DNA of 64,000 bases, taken from contig FORK01000003.1 in NCBI GenBank assembly GCA_900113995.1, positions 94,981 to 158,980 on the forward strand. Direction: 5' to 3'. The position numbers and the translations under genes are program-made. The stretch is from Ruminococcaceae bacterium D5. GTDB taxonomy: Bacteria > Bacillota > Clostridia > Oscillospirales > Ruminococcaceae. Each line of letters starts with the position of its first letter. Positions within the stretch are counted from its first letter, which is position 1. Under the pieces are notes generated by a model. The model was given only the letters and a program-made list of their open reading frames with translations. It was not told the origin of the DNA and searched no databases. This document shows, piece after piece, positions 17,279 through 25,943 of the stretch.

Positions 17279-18061
17279 ATGGCGATCATTACAATGGGCA
17301 TTGACGTTGGCTCAACCGCTTCCAAATGCATTGTGCTGAAGGATGGGAAAGAGATCATCGGCAAGGCGCTGACCGATGTCGGCGCCGGGACCAGCGGCCC
17401 CGAGCGGGTTGTCAGGTCCATTGTCGAGACGACCGGCATGCAGCTGGAGGAGATGGATTATATCCTCGCTACCGGCTACGGCCGCAATTCGTTCGAACAG
17501 GCACAGTCCCAGATGAGCGAGCTTTCCTGCCATGCGCGGGGTGCGTACTTCCTTTTTCCCGAGGTTCACACCGTCATCGATATCGGCGGACAGGACGTCA
17601 AGGTCCTGCAGATTGAAAACGGCGCGATGATCAACTTTCAGATGAACGACAAGTGCGCCGCCGGAACCGGACGGTTTCTGGACGTCATGGCGCGGGTGCT
17701 TGAGGTCAAGGTTTCCGACCTTGCGATGCTCGGCTCCCACTCTACCAAGAAGATCGGCATCAGTTCGACCTGCACCGTCTTTGCGGAAAGCGAGGTCATC
17801 AGCCAGCTTGCACAGGGCACCGACAAGTGCGATATTATCAACGGCATCCATCATTCGATTTCCCACCGGGTCGCGGGGCTTGCCCACCGGGTCGGGGTGC
17901 GGGATCAGGTAGTGATGACCGGAGGCGTCGCACAGAATAGCGGCGTCGTGCAGGCTCTTGAGGAGGAATTGGGCCATAAGGTCTACACCTCGCCGATCAC
18001 CCAGTATGTCGGGGCGCTGGGCGCCGCGCTCTTCGCCTATCAGAAGTGCATCAAAAAGTAA
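17279..18061 (+). CDS. hgdC: Activator of 2-hydroxyglutaryl-CoA dehydratase (archerase)
   Basis: A 260-residue ATPase of the ASKHA fold that, as a homodimer with one bridging [4Fe-4S] cluster, injects a high-energy electron into HgdAB with ATP hydrolysis. The ATP-binding motifs are GIDVGSTASKCIVL at the N terminus and VIDIGGQDVKVL near residue 99; GGVAQNSGVV is near 220. The two cluster cysteines, C126 (NDKCAAGTG) and C165 (SSTCTVFAE), are at nearly the same positions as in the Acidaminococcus protein (C127 and C166). Extreme oxygen sensitivity is known for the family. It is coded between gcdA and hgdA, with a GGAGG site before ATG. Confidence 0.95.
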   Translation: MAIITMGIDVGSTASKCIVLKDGKEIIGKALTDVGAGTSGPERVVRSIVETTGMQLEEMDYILATGYGRNSFEQAQSQMSELSCHARGAYFLFPEVHTVIDIGGQDVKVLQIENGAMINFQMNDKCAAGTGRFLDVMARVLEVKVSDLAMLGSHSTKKIGISSTCTVFAESEVISQLAQGTDKCDIINGIHHSISHRVAGLAHRVGVRDQVVMTGGVAQNSGVVQALEEELGHKVYTSPITQYVGALGAALFAYQKCIKK

Positions 18062-18135
18062 AATCATGTTCGGGCTTCACGCGGTCGAAAGCCGCGTGAA
18101 GCCATATCCTTAAAGATTCGGAGGTAAGAATCATC

Positions 18136-19602
18136 ATGGCTGAAACTGCAAAGCCCAAGAAGACCGTAAGTCCGGGCGTATTGGCTCTGCGCAAGGTGGT
18201 GGAGGATGTCTATGCCGACGCCCGCATCGCCAAGCAGGAGGGAAAGCCGGTTGGCTGGTCCTCTTCAAAATTCCCCTGTGAGCTCTATGAGGCCTTTGGC
18301 CTGAATGTGGTATATCCTGAGAACCAGGCCGCCGGTATCGCCGCCAACCGCGACGGCGAAGTGATGTGCCAGGCCGCTGAGGATCTCGGCTTCGATAACG
18401 ACATCTGCGGCTATGCCCGCATCAGCCTGGCTTATGCGGCCGGCAAGCGCGCTGCCAAGAAGCTCGACCCCGAGACGCTCGAATATGTCATCGACCCGAA
18501 CTCCGGCAAACCCCTGAAGGATGAAAACGGCAACGTCGTCATCGATCCCGAGACCGGCAAGCCGAAGAAGGACCCCAAGACGCTGACCCCCTACACCGAG
18601 CTCGTCGATATCAACGAGCTTTGGGCAATGCCCGACGGTGAGGAGAAGGAAAAGCGTCTGGCCGCTATCAAGTCTTACCGTCAGATGCAGATGCCGATGC
18701 CCGATTTCGTGCTCTGCTGCAATAACATCTGCAACTGCATGACCAAGTGGTATGAGAATATCGCCCGGATGCACAACATCCCGTTGGTCATGGTCGATAT
18801 CCCCTACAACAACACCGTCGAGGTTGACGACGCCTATGTTGCGTACATCCGCGGCCAGTTCGATGACGCGATCAAGCAGTTGGAGAAGATCAGCGGACGC
18901 AAGTTCGACGAGAAGAAGTTCGAGGACGCCTGCGCCCATGCCAACCGCACCGCCAAGGCGTGGCTGAAGGTCTGCGACTACCTGCAGTATAAGCCCGCTC
19001 CCTACAGCGGCTTCGACCTCTTCAACCACATGGCTGACGTCGTAACCGCCCGCGGCCGTCGTGAGGCTGCCGAGGCGTTCGAGCTGCTCGCCACCGAGAT
19101 GGAAGAGCATATCAAAAACGGCACCACCACCACCCCGTTCCCGGAGCAGTTCCGCGTCATGTTTGAGGGCATCCCCTGCTGGCCCAAGCTGCCCGCGCTC
19201 TTTAAGCCCCTCAAAGCCAATGGCGTCAACGTGACCGCCGTTGTTTATGCGCCTGCCTTCGGCTTCGTCTACAACAATCTCGACGAGATGGTCCGCGCTT
19301 ACTGCAAGGCCCCGAACTCGGTTTGTATCGAGCAGGGCGTTGACTGGCGCGAAGGAATCTGCCGCGACAACAAGGTTGACGGCGTGCTGGTGCACTATAA
19401 CCGCAGCTGCAAGCCGTGGAGCGGCTATATGGCGGAGATGCAGCGCCGCTTCACCAAGGATCTCGGCGTTCCCACCGCTGGCTTCGACGGCGATCAGGCC
19501 GACCCCCGCAACTTCAACGCCGCCCAGTATGAGACCCGCGTGCAGGGCCTCGTGGAGGCGATGCAGGAGAACAAACGCCTCAAAGAGGAGGGCAAGGCAT
19601 AA
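18136..19602 (+). CDS. hgdA: (R)-2-hydroxyglutaryl-CoA dehydratase alpha subunit
   Basis: A 488-residue iron-sulfur subunit of the radical dehydratase that converts (R)-2-hydroxyglutaryl-CoA to glutaconyl-CoA through a ketyl radical. Conserved parts include GWSSSKFPCELYEAFGLNVVYPENQ, LCCNNICNCMTKWYENIAR and NRSCKPWSG with candidate cluster cysteines. Unusual: residues about 110-150 hold an internal near-repeat (VIDPNSGKPLKDENGN then VIDPETGKPKKDPKT), which looks like a surface insertion and may explain why the protein is slightly longer than the roughly 450-480 residues I recall for homologues. The 3' end overlaps hgdB by one base, so the subunits are translationally coupled. Fld/Lcd-type dehydratases are related; the operon fixes the substrate. 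Confidence 0.94.
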   Translation: MAETAKPKKTVSPGVLALRKVVEDVYADARIAKQEGKPVGWSSSKFPCELYEAFGLNVVYPENQAAGIAANRDGEVMCQAAEDLGFDNDICGYARISLAYAAGKRAAKKLDPETLEYVIDPNSGKPLKDENGNVVIDPETGKPKKDPKTLTPYTELVDINELWAMPDGEEKEKRLAAIKSYRQMQMPMPDFVLCCNNICNCMTKWYENIARMHNIPLVMVDIPYNNTVEVDDAYVAYIRGQFDDAIKQLEKISGRKFDEKKFEDACAHANRTAKAWLKVCDYLQYKPAPYSGFDLFNHMADVVTARGRREAAEAFELLATEMEEHIKNGTTTTPFPEQFRVMFEGIPCWPKLPALFKPLKANGVNVTAVVYAPAFGFVYNNLDEMVRAYCKAPNSVCIEQGVDWREGICRDNKVDGVLVHYNRSCKPWSGYMAEMQRRFTKDLGVPTAGFDGDQADPRNFNAAQYETRVQGLVEAMQENKRLKEEGKA

Positions 19603-20750
19603 TGAGTATCGAAGTATTGCTGAATGAATTCAAGGAAGCCGCTGCCAGTCCGGCCAAACTCCTCAAGGAGTATAAGGCCGCCGGCAAGAAAGTGGTGGGC
19701 GTCCTGCCCTACTATGCTCCCGAGGAGCTCGTCTATGCCGCCGGCATTGTGCCGATGGGAATCTGGGGCAGCAACACCAAGACCATCAACCGTGCCAAGG
19801 AGTACTGTGCCACCTTCTACTGCACCATTGCGCAGCTTGCCCTTGAGATGCTGCTCGACGGTACGATGGATCAGCTCGACGGCATCATCACCCCCACCAT
19901 CTGTGATACCCTGCGCCCGATGTCTCAGAACTTCCGGGTTTCGATGGGCGATAAGATGAAGGTCATTTTCCTGGCGCATCCGCAGAACCGCTTCGCAGAT
20001 TTCGGCCTTAAGTTCTGCGCCGACCAGTACGGCCGCGTCCGCAAGCAGCTTGAGGAAATCGCCGGGGCGCCGATCACCGATGAGGCGATCCGCGAGGCGA
20101 TCAAGGTCTACAACCGCAGCCGCGCCGCCCGCCGCCGCTTTGCCAAGCTTGCGAGCGAGCACTGCGACGTGATCACTCCGGTTAAACGCAGCGCCGTTTT
20201 CAAGGCCTCCTATTTCATGCTCAAGGATGCCTATACCAAAAAGCTCGAAGCGCTCAATACCGAGCTTGAGAAGCTGCCGGTATGTCACTGGAAGGGCGTT
20301 AAGGTTGTCACCTCCGGCATTATCTGCGACAATCCCAAGCTGCTGCAGATCTTTGAGGAGAACAATGTCGCCATCGCAGCCGACGATGTCGCCCATGAGA
20401 GCCGGATGATCCGGGTTGATGCGGCGGAGACTGGTGATCCGATGGAGGCGCTGGCCCGTCAGTTTGCCATGCAGGATTATGACATTCTGCTCTACGATCC
20501 CGCCTCGGCGGAGAACCGCCGCGGTGAATTCATCGCCCAGATGGTCAAGGAAAGCGGCGCACAGGGCTTGGTGCTCTTCATGCAGCAGTTCTGTGACCCT
20601 GAGGAGATGGAGTATCCCTGCCTCAAGAAGGCGCTTGACAATGCCGGAATCCCGCATATTAAGCTGGGCATCGACCAGCAGATGCGCGACTTCGGTCAGG
20701 CGGCGACCGCCATCCAGGCGTTTGCCGACGTGCTGGAGATGAACAAGTAG
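19602..20750 (+). CDS. hgdB: (R)-2-hydroxyglutaryl-CoA dehydratase beta subunit
   Basis: A 382-residue second iron-sulfur subunit of the dehydratase. N-terminal KVVGVLPYYAPEELVYAAGIVPMGIWGSN is the family signature (a variant of the YxPEE motif of HgdB/FldC/BadD proteins); CDTLRPMSQNF and QFCDPEEMEYP supply cluster cysteines. The protein pairs with HgdA and is activated by HgdC. The start ATG shares its A with the hgdA stop. It is the last gene of the operon and is followed by a strong terminator. Genes for glutamate dehydrogenase and 2-hydroxyglutarate dehydrogenase, needed to complete the pathway, are not present here. Confidence 0.94.
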   Translation: MSIEVLLNEFKEAAASPAKLLKEYKAAGKKVVGVLPYYAPEELVYAAGIVPMGIWGSNTKTINRAKEYCATFYCTIAQLALEMLLDGTMDQLDGIITPTICDTLRPMSQNFRVSMGDKMKVIFLAHPQNRFADFGLKFCADQYGRVRKQLEEIAGAPITDEAIREAIKVYNRSRAARRRFAKLASEHCDVITPVKRSAVFKASYFMLKDAYTKKLEALNTELEKLPVCHWKGVKVVTSGIICDNPKLLQIFEENNVAIAADDVAHESRMIRVDAAETGDPMEALARQFAMQDYDILLYDPASAENRRGEFIAQMVKESGAQGLVLFMQQFCDPEEMEYPCLKKALDNAGIPHIKLGIDQQMRDFGQAATAIQAFADVLEMNK

Positions 20751-20770
20751 TCCTTCGATTTCTTAAAACA

Positions 20771-20804
20771 AAAAATCAGGTGCGGTTTATCGCACCTGAT
20801 TTTT
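20771..20804 (+). terminator. Terminator of the gcd-gct-hgd operon
   Basis: AAAAATCAGGTGCG pairs perfectly with CGCACCTGATTTTT around a TTTAT-type loop. Confidence 0.9.
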
Positions 20805-20995
20805 CTTTTGTATAGCTTTAGCACACAGAAGCACCAGCTCTGCTGATAAGGGTAAAAGCCTTCTCTTTCAGCAGAAAGAGGAGCGGGCTGATCACGGCAA
20901 ATTTTGGACGTTGCCCGCCCGTGCGGCTCCGCCGGGAAATCCACGATCTTCTGCAATGTGTTGTACGTCCCGAGAGGAAGTTTTAAGAGGATCTA
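20805..20995 (+). repeat. Dispersed two-hairpin element, copy D
   Basis: Starts with CTTTTGTATAGCTTTAGCAC immediately after the hgdB terminator. Hairpin 1 (CACCAGCTCTGCTGATAAG) has a degenerate right arm. Hairpin 2 has a different sequence from other copies (CTCTTTC...GAAAGAG, 20863-20881) but still pairs, which suggests the structure is kept. A later GTACGTCCCGAGAGG (near 20965) resembles GTACGTCTTGAGATG in copy A. Confidence 0.6.
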
Positions 20996-21011
20996 TATGG
21001 CATGGTTATGA

Positions 21012-21656
21012 TTATTCGGCCTTTTTCAACGCCTGCGCGTGCTTGCAGACCGGGGCCATCACACAGGCGCCGCACTGGGGACGGCGGGCGATGCAGACCG
21101 CACGTCCATGCAGCACTAGACGGTGGCAAAAGTCATTGGCCTTTTCCATCGGCAGGCAGGCGCGAAGCTCCCGCTCGGTTTTGAGCGGGTCCTTGGTGGT
21201 GGTCAGTCCGAGCAGATTGGTGATCCGGATGCAGTGGGTATCACAGACGACGGCGGGCTTATGATAAACATCTCCGATGATCAGGTTGGCGGTTTTGCGT
21301 CCCACACCCGGCAGGGTAAGCAGTGCCTCAATGGTGTCGGGAACCACCCCGCCGAATTCGGTGATCAGCTTTTGGGAGAGGGCGACGATGTCGCGTGCTT
21401 TTGTTTTATACAGCCCGCAGCTTTTGATGCACTCTCCGATTTCTTCAGGAGTGGCGGAGGCGAGCGCCTCCAGAGTGGGGTATTTGGCAAAAAGCCCTGG
21501 CGTGACGAGATTCACCCGTGCGTCTGTGCATTGTGCGGCCAGCCGCACCGAAATCAAAAGCTCATAGGGCTTTTCGTACTCCAGCGAGCAGACCGCGTCA
21601 GGATAGCATTCTTCCAGCAGACGCACCGCCTCGGCAGCGCGCTCTTTTTTTGTCAT
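21012..21656 (-). CDS. nth: Endonuclease III (DNA glycosylase/AP lyase)
   Basis: A 214-residue base-excision repair enzyme that removes oxidised pyrimidines and nicks abasic DNA. The helix-hairpin-helix LPGVGRKTANLIIGDVY holds the catalytic lysine, and the catalytic aspartate is in VVCDTHCIRITNLLG. The C terminus has the [4Fe-4S] ligand pattern C-x6-C-x2-C-x5-C (CIARRPQCGACVMAPVC). Length and motifs are standard. A good AAGGAGGA site precedes the ATG. It lies 21 bases downstream of the Sel1-repeat gene on the same strand, so the two may be cotranscribed, though no functional link is known. Confidence 0.95.
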   Translation of the reverse strand: MTKKERAAEAVRLLEECYPDAVCSLEYEKPYELLISVRLAAQCTDARVNLVTPGLFAKYPTLEALASATPEEIGECIKSCGLYKTKARDIVALSQKLITEFGGVVPDTIEALLTLPGVGRKTANLIIGDVYHKPAVVCDTHCIRITNLLGLTTTKDPLKTERELRACLPMEKANDFCHRLVLHGRAVCIARRPQCGACVMAPVCKHAQALKKAE

Positions 21657-21677
21657 GGTTGTTTTCCTCCTTTGCGA

Positions 21678-24533
21678 TCAGGAAAAGAGTCCAAAAAATT
21701 TTTTCTTCTTTGGCATTTCCTGTGATTCTTTCCTGAGCTTTTCCAGCTCGTCCTTGGCCTCTTCACTGCCAAGCGCGGCGGCCTGTTCCAGCCAGTGCTT
21801 TGCCCGTTCAGGATCTTTTTTGAATCCGTTGCGGCCTTCCAGTGACCAGCGCCCGAGAGTCAGCATCGCCCCTTTGTGATCCTTCGCGGCGGCCCTGCGG
21901 TAGTATTCCGCCGCCCTGCGCAGATCCTTGCGGACGCCGCTTCCCATTTCGTAGCAGAGGCCCAGATTATAGAGAGCTGAAACCGAACCCTTCTCTGCGG
22001 CCCGCTCGAACCATCGAAAGGCTTCTTCCACGTCCTTCTGAACGCCGAGCCCCTTGTAGAGCAGATCCCCGAGATTGTTCTGGGCGGTGCCGTTGCCCAG
22101 TTCCGCGGCGCGGCGGTAAAGGGCGGCTGCCTGAACATAGTCCTGCGTAAGACCGCAGGCAGCCCGCGCGTAGCAGAGGCCCAGGTCGTTGATGGCAGGC
22201 GCGTAATCCTGCCCGGCGGCCTGACGGTAGCACTCTACGGCGTAAGCGTCATCCTGCCCGACGCCGTCTCCCTCCTCATAACAGCAGCCGAGCAGGTGCA
22301 GCGCGCGGGGGAATCCCCGTTCTGCTGCCTGCCGAAACCAGTTGACTGCTTGGATTGAATCCTTTGCAACGCCGATACCGTTGAGGTAGCAATAGCCCAG
22401 ATTGCACTGGGAGGCGGTGTGTCCGAGTTTTGCGGCTTTTTCATAATATTGGACTGCAATGGTTCGGTCGGTTTCCACGCCGGTTCCGAATTCGTAGCAG
22501 AGCCCAAGATCGCAAAGGGCGGGAGGATAGTTCTGTTCGGCGGCGAGCCGGTACCATTTGACGGCCTCTGAGATGTCGCGCGGGACTCCATCGCCGTTCT
22601 CACAGCAGCAGCCCAAAATTCTCTGGGCGCGGGCAAATCCCTGCGCGGCGGATTTTTGCAGCCATTCGACCGCCTGCTTTTCATTTTGTGTCACGCCGTT
22701 TCCGTTGAGGAGGCATACCGCAAGATTGCATTGAGAAGGTGCATGTCCCAACCGGCCGGCCTGCTCGTAAAGGGAGGCGGCCTTGGCAAGATCCACCTCC
22801 ACCCCGGTGCCCAGTTCATAACAGAGGCCGAGGTCGCAGAGGGCGGGCGGATAATTCTGCCCGGCGGCAAGGGCATACCATTTGACTGCCTCGTCGATAT
22901 TGCGCGGAACCCCGTCTCCGTTCTCGCAGCAGCAGCCGAGAAGCCGCTGGGCGCGGGCAAACCCTTGCGCGGCGGACTTTCGCAGCCACTCGACCGCTTT
23001 TTCATAATCCTGCGGCAGGCCGTTTCCGTTGAGATAACAGTAAGCAAGATTGCATTGCGCAGACGCGTGGCCGAGACGGCCCGACTGCTCATAGAATTCA
23101 CAGGCTCTCTCAGGACTTTGTTCCACACCGGTCCCAAATTCATAACAGAGCCCGAGGTCGCAGAGGGCGGGCGGATAATTCTGCTTTGCCGCTAACCGGT
23201 ACCACCCGACCGCTTCGCCGGAATTTTTTTCAACCCCGTCGCCGTTCTCATAACAGCAGCCGAGAAGCCGCTGGGCGCGGGGAAACTCCTGTGCGGCGGC
23301 CTTTCGCAGCCATTCAACCGCTTTCACACTGTCCTTTGCGGTCCCGTTCCCATTGAGGAAGCAGACGGCGAGATTGCACTGCGCCGGAGCATAACCGGCT
23401 TCGCCGGCCTTTTGGTAATATTCGACGGCTTTCGCTAAATCGGACGGTACACCGGTCCCGAACTCGTAGCAGAGGCCGAGGTCGCAGAGGGCGGGCGGAT
23501 AATTCTGCTTTGCCGCCAGCCGGTAAAGCCGCACCGCTTCATCGATGCTCTTTTCAACCCCGTCTCCGTTTTCATAGCAGCAGCCGAGAATCCGCTGGGC
23601 GCGGGCATAGTCCTGTTCAGTGGCCTTTTGCAGCCATGCGGCCGCCTGGGTAAGATCGCGCTCGACCCCGATGCCCTGAAGGTAGCAGACAGCGAGGTTA
23701 CACTGCGCAGGAGCATTTCCCAGCATGGCCGCGCGGGTGTAAAGCTCGGCAGCTTTGGGAAGGTCTTTGGCGGTGCCGGTGCCAAACTCACAGCAGAGTC
23801 CCAGGTCGCAGAGTGCCGGAGCATATTCCTGAGCTGCGGCAAGGGTATAAAGCTCCATCGCGCGGGACATATCCTTTTCGACTCCGTCGCCGTATTCATA
23901 GCAGCGCCCAAGAATCCGCTGGGCGCGGGCATAGTCCTGTTCAGCGGCCTTTTGCAGCCATGCGGTTGCCTGAATGCAGTCCTTTTCCACCCCGATGGCG
24001 TTGAGATAGCAGACTGCCAAATTACACTGAGCCGGGGCATAGCCCTGTTCAGCAGCGAGCGTGTAAAGCTCGGCGGCGCGTACCGGGTCCGCCTGCACAC
24101 CACTGCCGTTTTCATAGCAAAGGCCGAGACTGCACTGGGCCGATGGAAAGTCCTGCGCGCTGCCCTGCTCCAGCAGCTCGACGGCCCGCGCTTCATCCTG
24201 TGCCACCCCGCTGCCGGTCAGCAGGCAGCGGGCGTAGGCCTCAAGCGCCCGCAGATCGCCCTGATCGGAGGACTTTTGAAACCAGCGGGCTGCTTTTGCC
24301 TCATTGGTTTTCACGCCGTCGCCGGTGATATAGCGGACTGCAAGGTCATACTGCGACGAAGCGTCCCCGAGTTCTGCCTGGATGAGAAGCTGCTGAAAGT
24401 CCTCTTTGGATTTCCGCAGGTTTTCCACCGCCTTTTTCACGGAAAGAAAATCGACAAACACGACGTTCTGCGCCTGCGGATTCTCCTGATTCGGGTCTTT
24501 TTGAGAAGGATGATTCCGGGTATTGTTTTCCAT
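21678..24533 (-). CDS. Giant Sel1/TPR-like repeat protein (24 repeats)
   Basis: A 951-residue protein made almost wholly of 24 consecutive Sel1-like repeats of 36 residues (from about residue 58 to 925), preceded by a 57-residue leader and followed by a short charged tail. Sel1 repeats fold into a curved alpha-solenoid used as a protein-binding scaffold. Repeats 3-20 are arranged as six copies of a three-repeat, 108-residue module (types CDLGLCYEFGTGV, CNLAVCYLNG, LGCCYENGDGV), which points to tandem duplication. The repeats are unusually rich in cysteine. No signal peptide or membrane segment is seen, so it is probably cytoplasmic. ATG 24533 was chosen for its AAGGGGGA site. Partners are unknown. 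Confidence 0.88.
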   Translation of the reverse strand: MENNTRNHPSQKDPNQENPQAQNVVFVDFLSVKKAVENLRKSKEDFQQLLIQAELGDASSQYDLAVRYITGDGVKTNEAKAARWFQKSSDQGDLRALEAYARCLLTGSGVAQDEARAVELLEQGSAQDFPSAQCSLGLCYENGSGVQADPVRAAELYTLAAEQGYAPAQCNLAVCYLNAIGVEKDCIQATAWLQKAAEQDYARAQRILGRCYEYGDGVEKDMSRAMELYTLAAAQEYAPALCDLGLCCEFGTGTAKDLPKAAELYTRAAMLGNAPAQCNLAVCYLQGIGVERDLTQAAAWLQKATEQDYARAQRILGCCYENGDGVEKSIDEAVRLYRLAAKQNYPPALCDLGLCYEFGTGVPSDLAKAVEYYQKAGEAGYAPAQCNLAVCFLNGNGTAKDSVKAVEWLRKAAAQEFPRAQRLLGCCYENGDGVEKNSGEAVGWYRLAAKQNYPPALCDLGLCYEFGTGVEQSPERACEFYEQSGRLGHASAQCNLAYCYLNGNGLPQDYEKAVEWLRKSAAQGFARAQRLLGCCCENGDGVPRNIDEAVKWYALAAGQNYPPALCDLGLCYELGTGVEVDLAKAASLYEQAGRLGHAPSQCNLAVCLLNGNGVTQNEKQAVEWLQKSAAQGFARAQRILGCCCENGDGVPRDISEAVKWYRLAAEQNYPPALCDLGLCYEFGTGVETDRTIAVQYYEKAAKLGHTASQCNLGYCYLNGIGVAKDSIQAVNWFRQAAERGFPRALHLLGCCYEEGDGVGQDDAYAVECYRQAAGQDYAPAINDLGLCYARAACGLTQDYVQAAALYRRAAELGNGTAQNNLGDLLYKGLGVQKDVEEAFRWFERAAEKGSVSALYNLGLCYEMGSGVRKDLRRAAEYYRRAAAKDHKGAMLTLGRWSLEGRNGFKKDPERAKHWLEQAAALGSEEAKDELEKLRKESQEMPKKKKFFGLFS

Positions 24534-24995
24534 TCTGGATTCCCCCTTGCGGCCATTCTGAAATTCGGATGACCGGTGCGCAAGCATCGGCCTGCCGTGA
24601 CGGCTCCTGTCCGGGATATGCTGGTTCCACTATTATAGCGGAAAATCTGAAGTCCCGCAACAGAGAAAGGGACCATGCAAAAGAAGACCGGTGCAAAACG
24701 CAGAATGCATTTTACACCGGCTGGGGCTCCGCGGCCCGGGCTCCTGTTTCAGATATTGGGCCGGACCGAGCGCGGCAGGGCAAATTCGGGCCAGTAGCGG
24801 CTGCGGCACGGCCGATTGGACGGGGACGGCGGCGTCACAGGAGTGCCGGAGGGCGGCCGATGCGCGCACCCTGCGTTTCCCGGACGATGATTTTGGCACC
24901 GGCAAGGCATACTATCAACTCCAATGAATGTTGTTATCACATCCTATGCACCGCATTCCGAACAGGTTCCGGGTTTTGGACGGCGGCACCGTGGT
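24534..24995. other. Intergenic region between the Sel1-repeat gene and spoIIGA
   Basis: Divergent spacer with no convincing gene. It contains an imperfect palindrome GACCGGTGCAAAA...TTTTACACCGG (24690-24722). Promoters of both flanking genes should lie here; only the spoIIGA one is recognisable. Confidence 0.45.
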
Positions 24996-25029
24996 TTGAC
25001 AAAGATTCCCAAGTTCTCCGCGCTATAAT
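24995..25029 (+). promoter_or_regulatory. Spo0A-type promoter of spoIIGA-sigE with 22-base spacer
   Basis: A -35-like TTGACA (24996-25001) and a -10 TATAAT (25024-25029) are 22 bases apart, too far for an ordinary sigma-A promoter. Exactly this spacing is known for the Spo0A-activated spoIIG promoter of Bacillus subtilis. The -35 region also contains TGACAAA, which fits the 0A-box core TGNCRAA. Spo0A~P activation at the onset of sporulation is inferred. Confidence 0.65.
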
Positions 25030-25061
25030 GGGAGGGATCTCGACGGCAGGGGGAATGTGTC

Positions 25062-25943
25062 GTGCCGACGGTAATCTATGTAGATGTCCTTCTGGTACTG
25101 AATTTCGTCATCAATTTCCTGCTGCTGCGTCTCACCGCAGCTGCGGCCGGATGTCCGCCCCCGGCACTTCGTCTCGCCCTCGGCGCGGCGGTCGGCGCGG
25201 TGGGGGCCCTTTCTATTTTTGTTGCCTTCCCCGCGCAGATTGCCTGGCTTGCTTTCCGCCTGATGCTGGCGGCTGTCATGACGCGAATCGCCCTTCCCTG
25301 GGCGGGACTGCGGCGCTGGGCGGGATCGGTGCTCTGTCTGCTGGCGGTCAGTTTCCTTTTTTCCGGCGGCATGATCGCGCTCTCGCTGGCGCTGCGTCCG
25401 GCGGGAATGCTGATGTCGCGCGGCGTATTCTACCTTGACCTCTCGGCGGCGGCGCTGCTGGGCGCCGCCACCCTTTGCTTCGTGCTGGCCTGCTGGTTTG
25501 AAAGAATTCTGCGCCGCCGTGCGCCGCGGGAACTGCGCTGCGAGGTGCTGGTTGGCGGGGAGAGCGGAAGCTGCAGCTTTGCGGCGCTGATCGACACCGG
25601 AAACAGTCTGGTGGAACCGTTTTCGCAAAAACCGGTCATCGTCTGCGAACGGGCGGCGGTAGCAGCCGCCCTGCCGCTGCTGGCGCACGCGGGAGAGGAG
25701 GGAATACCGGGAATTCGGTACGTTTTTTATAAGACGGTCGGTTCTTCGGGGATACTGCCGGCCGTGGAACCGCCGCTTCTTCTAATCCGGACGGAGGGAG
25801 GGGAGTGGCGCAGCGCTGCCGGGGCCTACCTCGCGGTCACCGACCGGCCGCTGGAGGCGGGGGGCTGCCGCGCAGTAATGAATCCCGATCTGCTCAACCG
25901 GCCGGTCTCTGTCAATCATCAGAAAGTGGGGGAAACACTGTGA
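25062..25943 (+). CDS. spoIIGA: Sporulation sigma-E processing peptidase SpoIIGA
   Basis: A 293-residue membrane aspartic protease that cleaves pro-sigma-E in the mother cell after a signal from the forespore. The N-terminal half (about residues 1-145) has five hydrophobic helices; the C-terminal half carries the catalytic motif [13 protein letters not shown] near residue 183, with aspartate followed by TGN as in other SpoIIGA proteins. GTG 25062 is preceded by AGGGGGA. The gene overlaps the start of sigE, its substrate, as in other sporulators. Sequence identity to Bacillus is low, as is usual for this protein, but context and DTG motif make the call firm. Confidence 0.9.
   Translation: MPTVIYVDVLLVLNFVINFLLLRLTAAAAGCPPPALRLALGAAVGAVGALSIFVAFPAQIAWLAFRLMLAAVMTRIALPWAGLRRWAGSVLCLLAVSFLFSGGMIALSLALRPAGMLMSRGVFYLDLSAAALLGAATLCFVLACWFERILRRRAPRELRCEVLVGGESGSCSFAALIDTGNSLVEPFSQKPVIVCERAAVAAALPLLAHAGEEGIPGIRYVFYKTVGSSGILPAVEPPLLLIRTEGGEWRSAAGAYLAVTDRPLEAGGCRAVMNPDLLNRPVSVNHQKVGETL

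Noticed and set aside
25805..25939. Upstream extension of sigE
   Set aside because: The extra 45 codons overlap spoIIGA in another frame and have unnatural composition; the GTG at 25940 yields the standard 239 residues.
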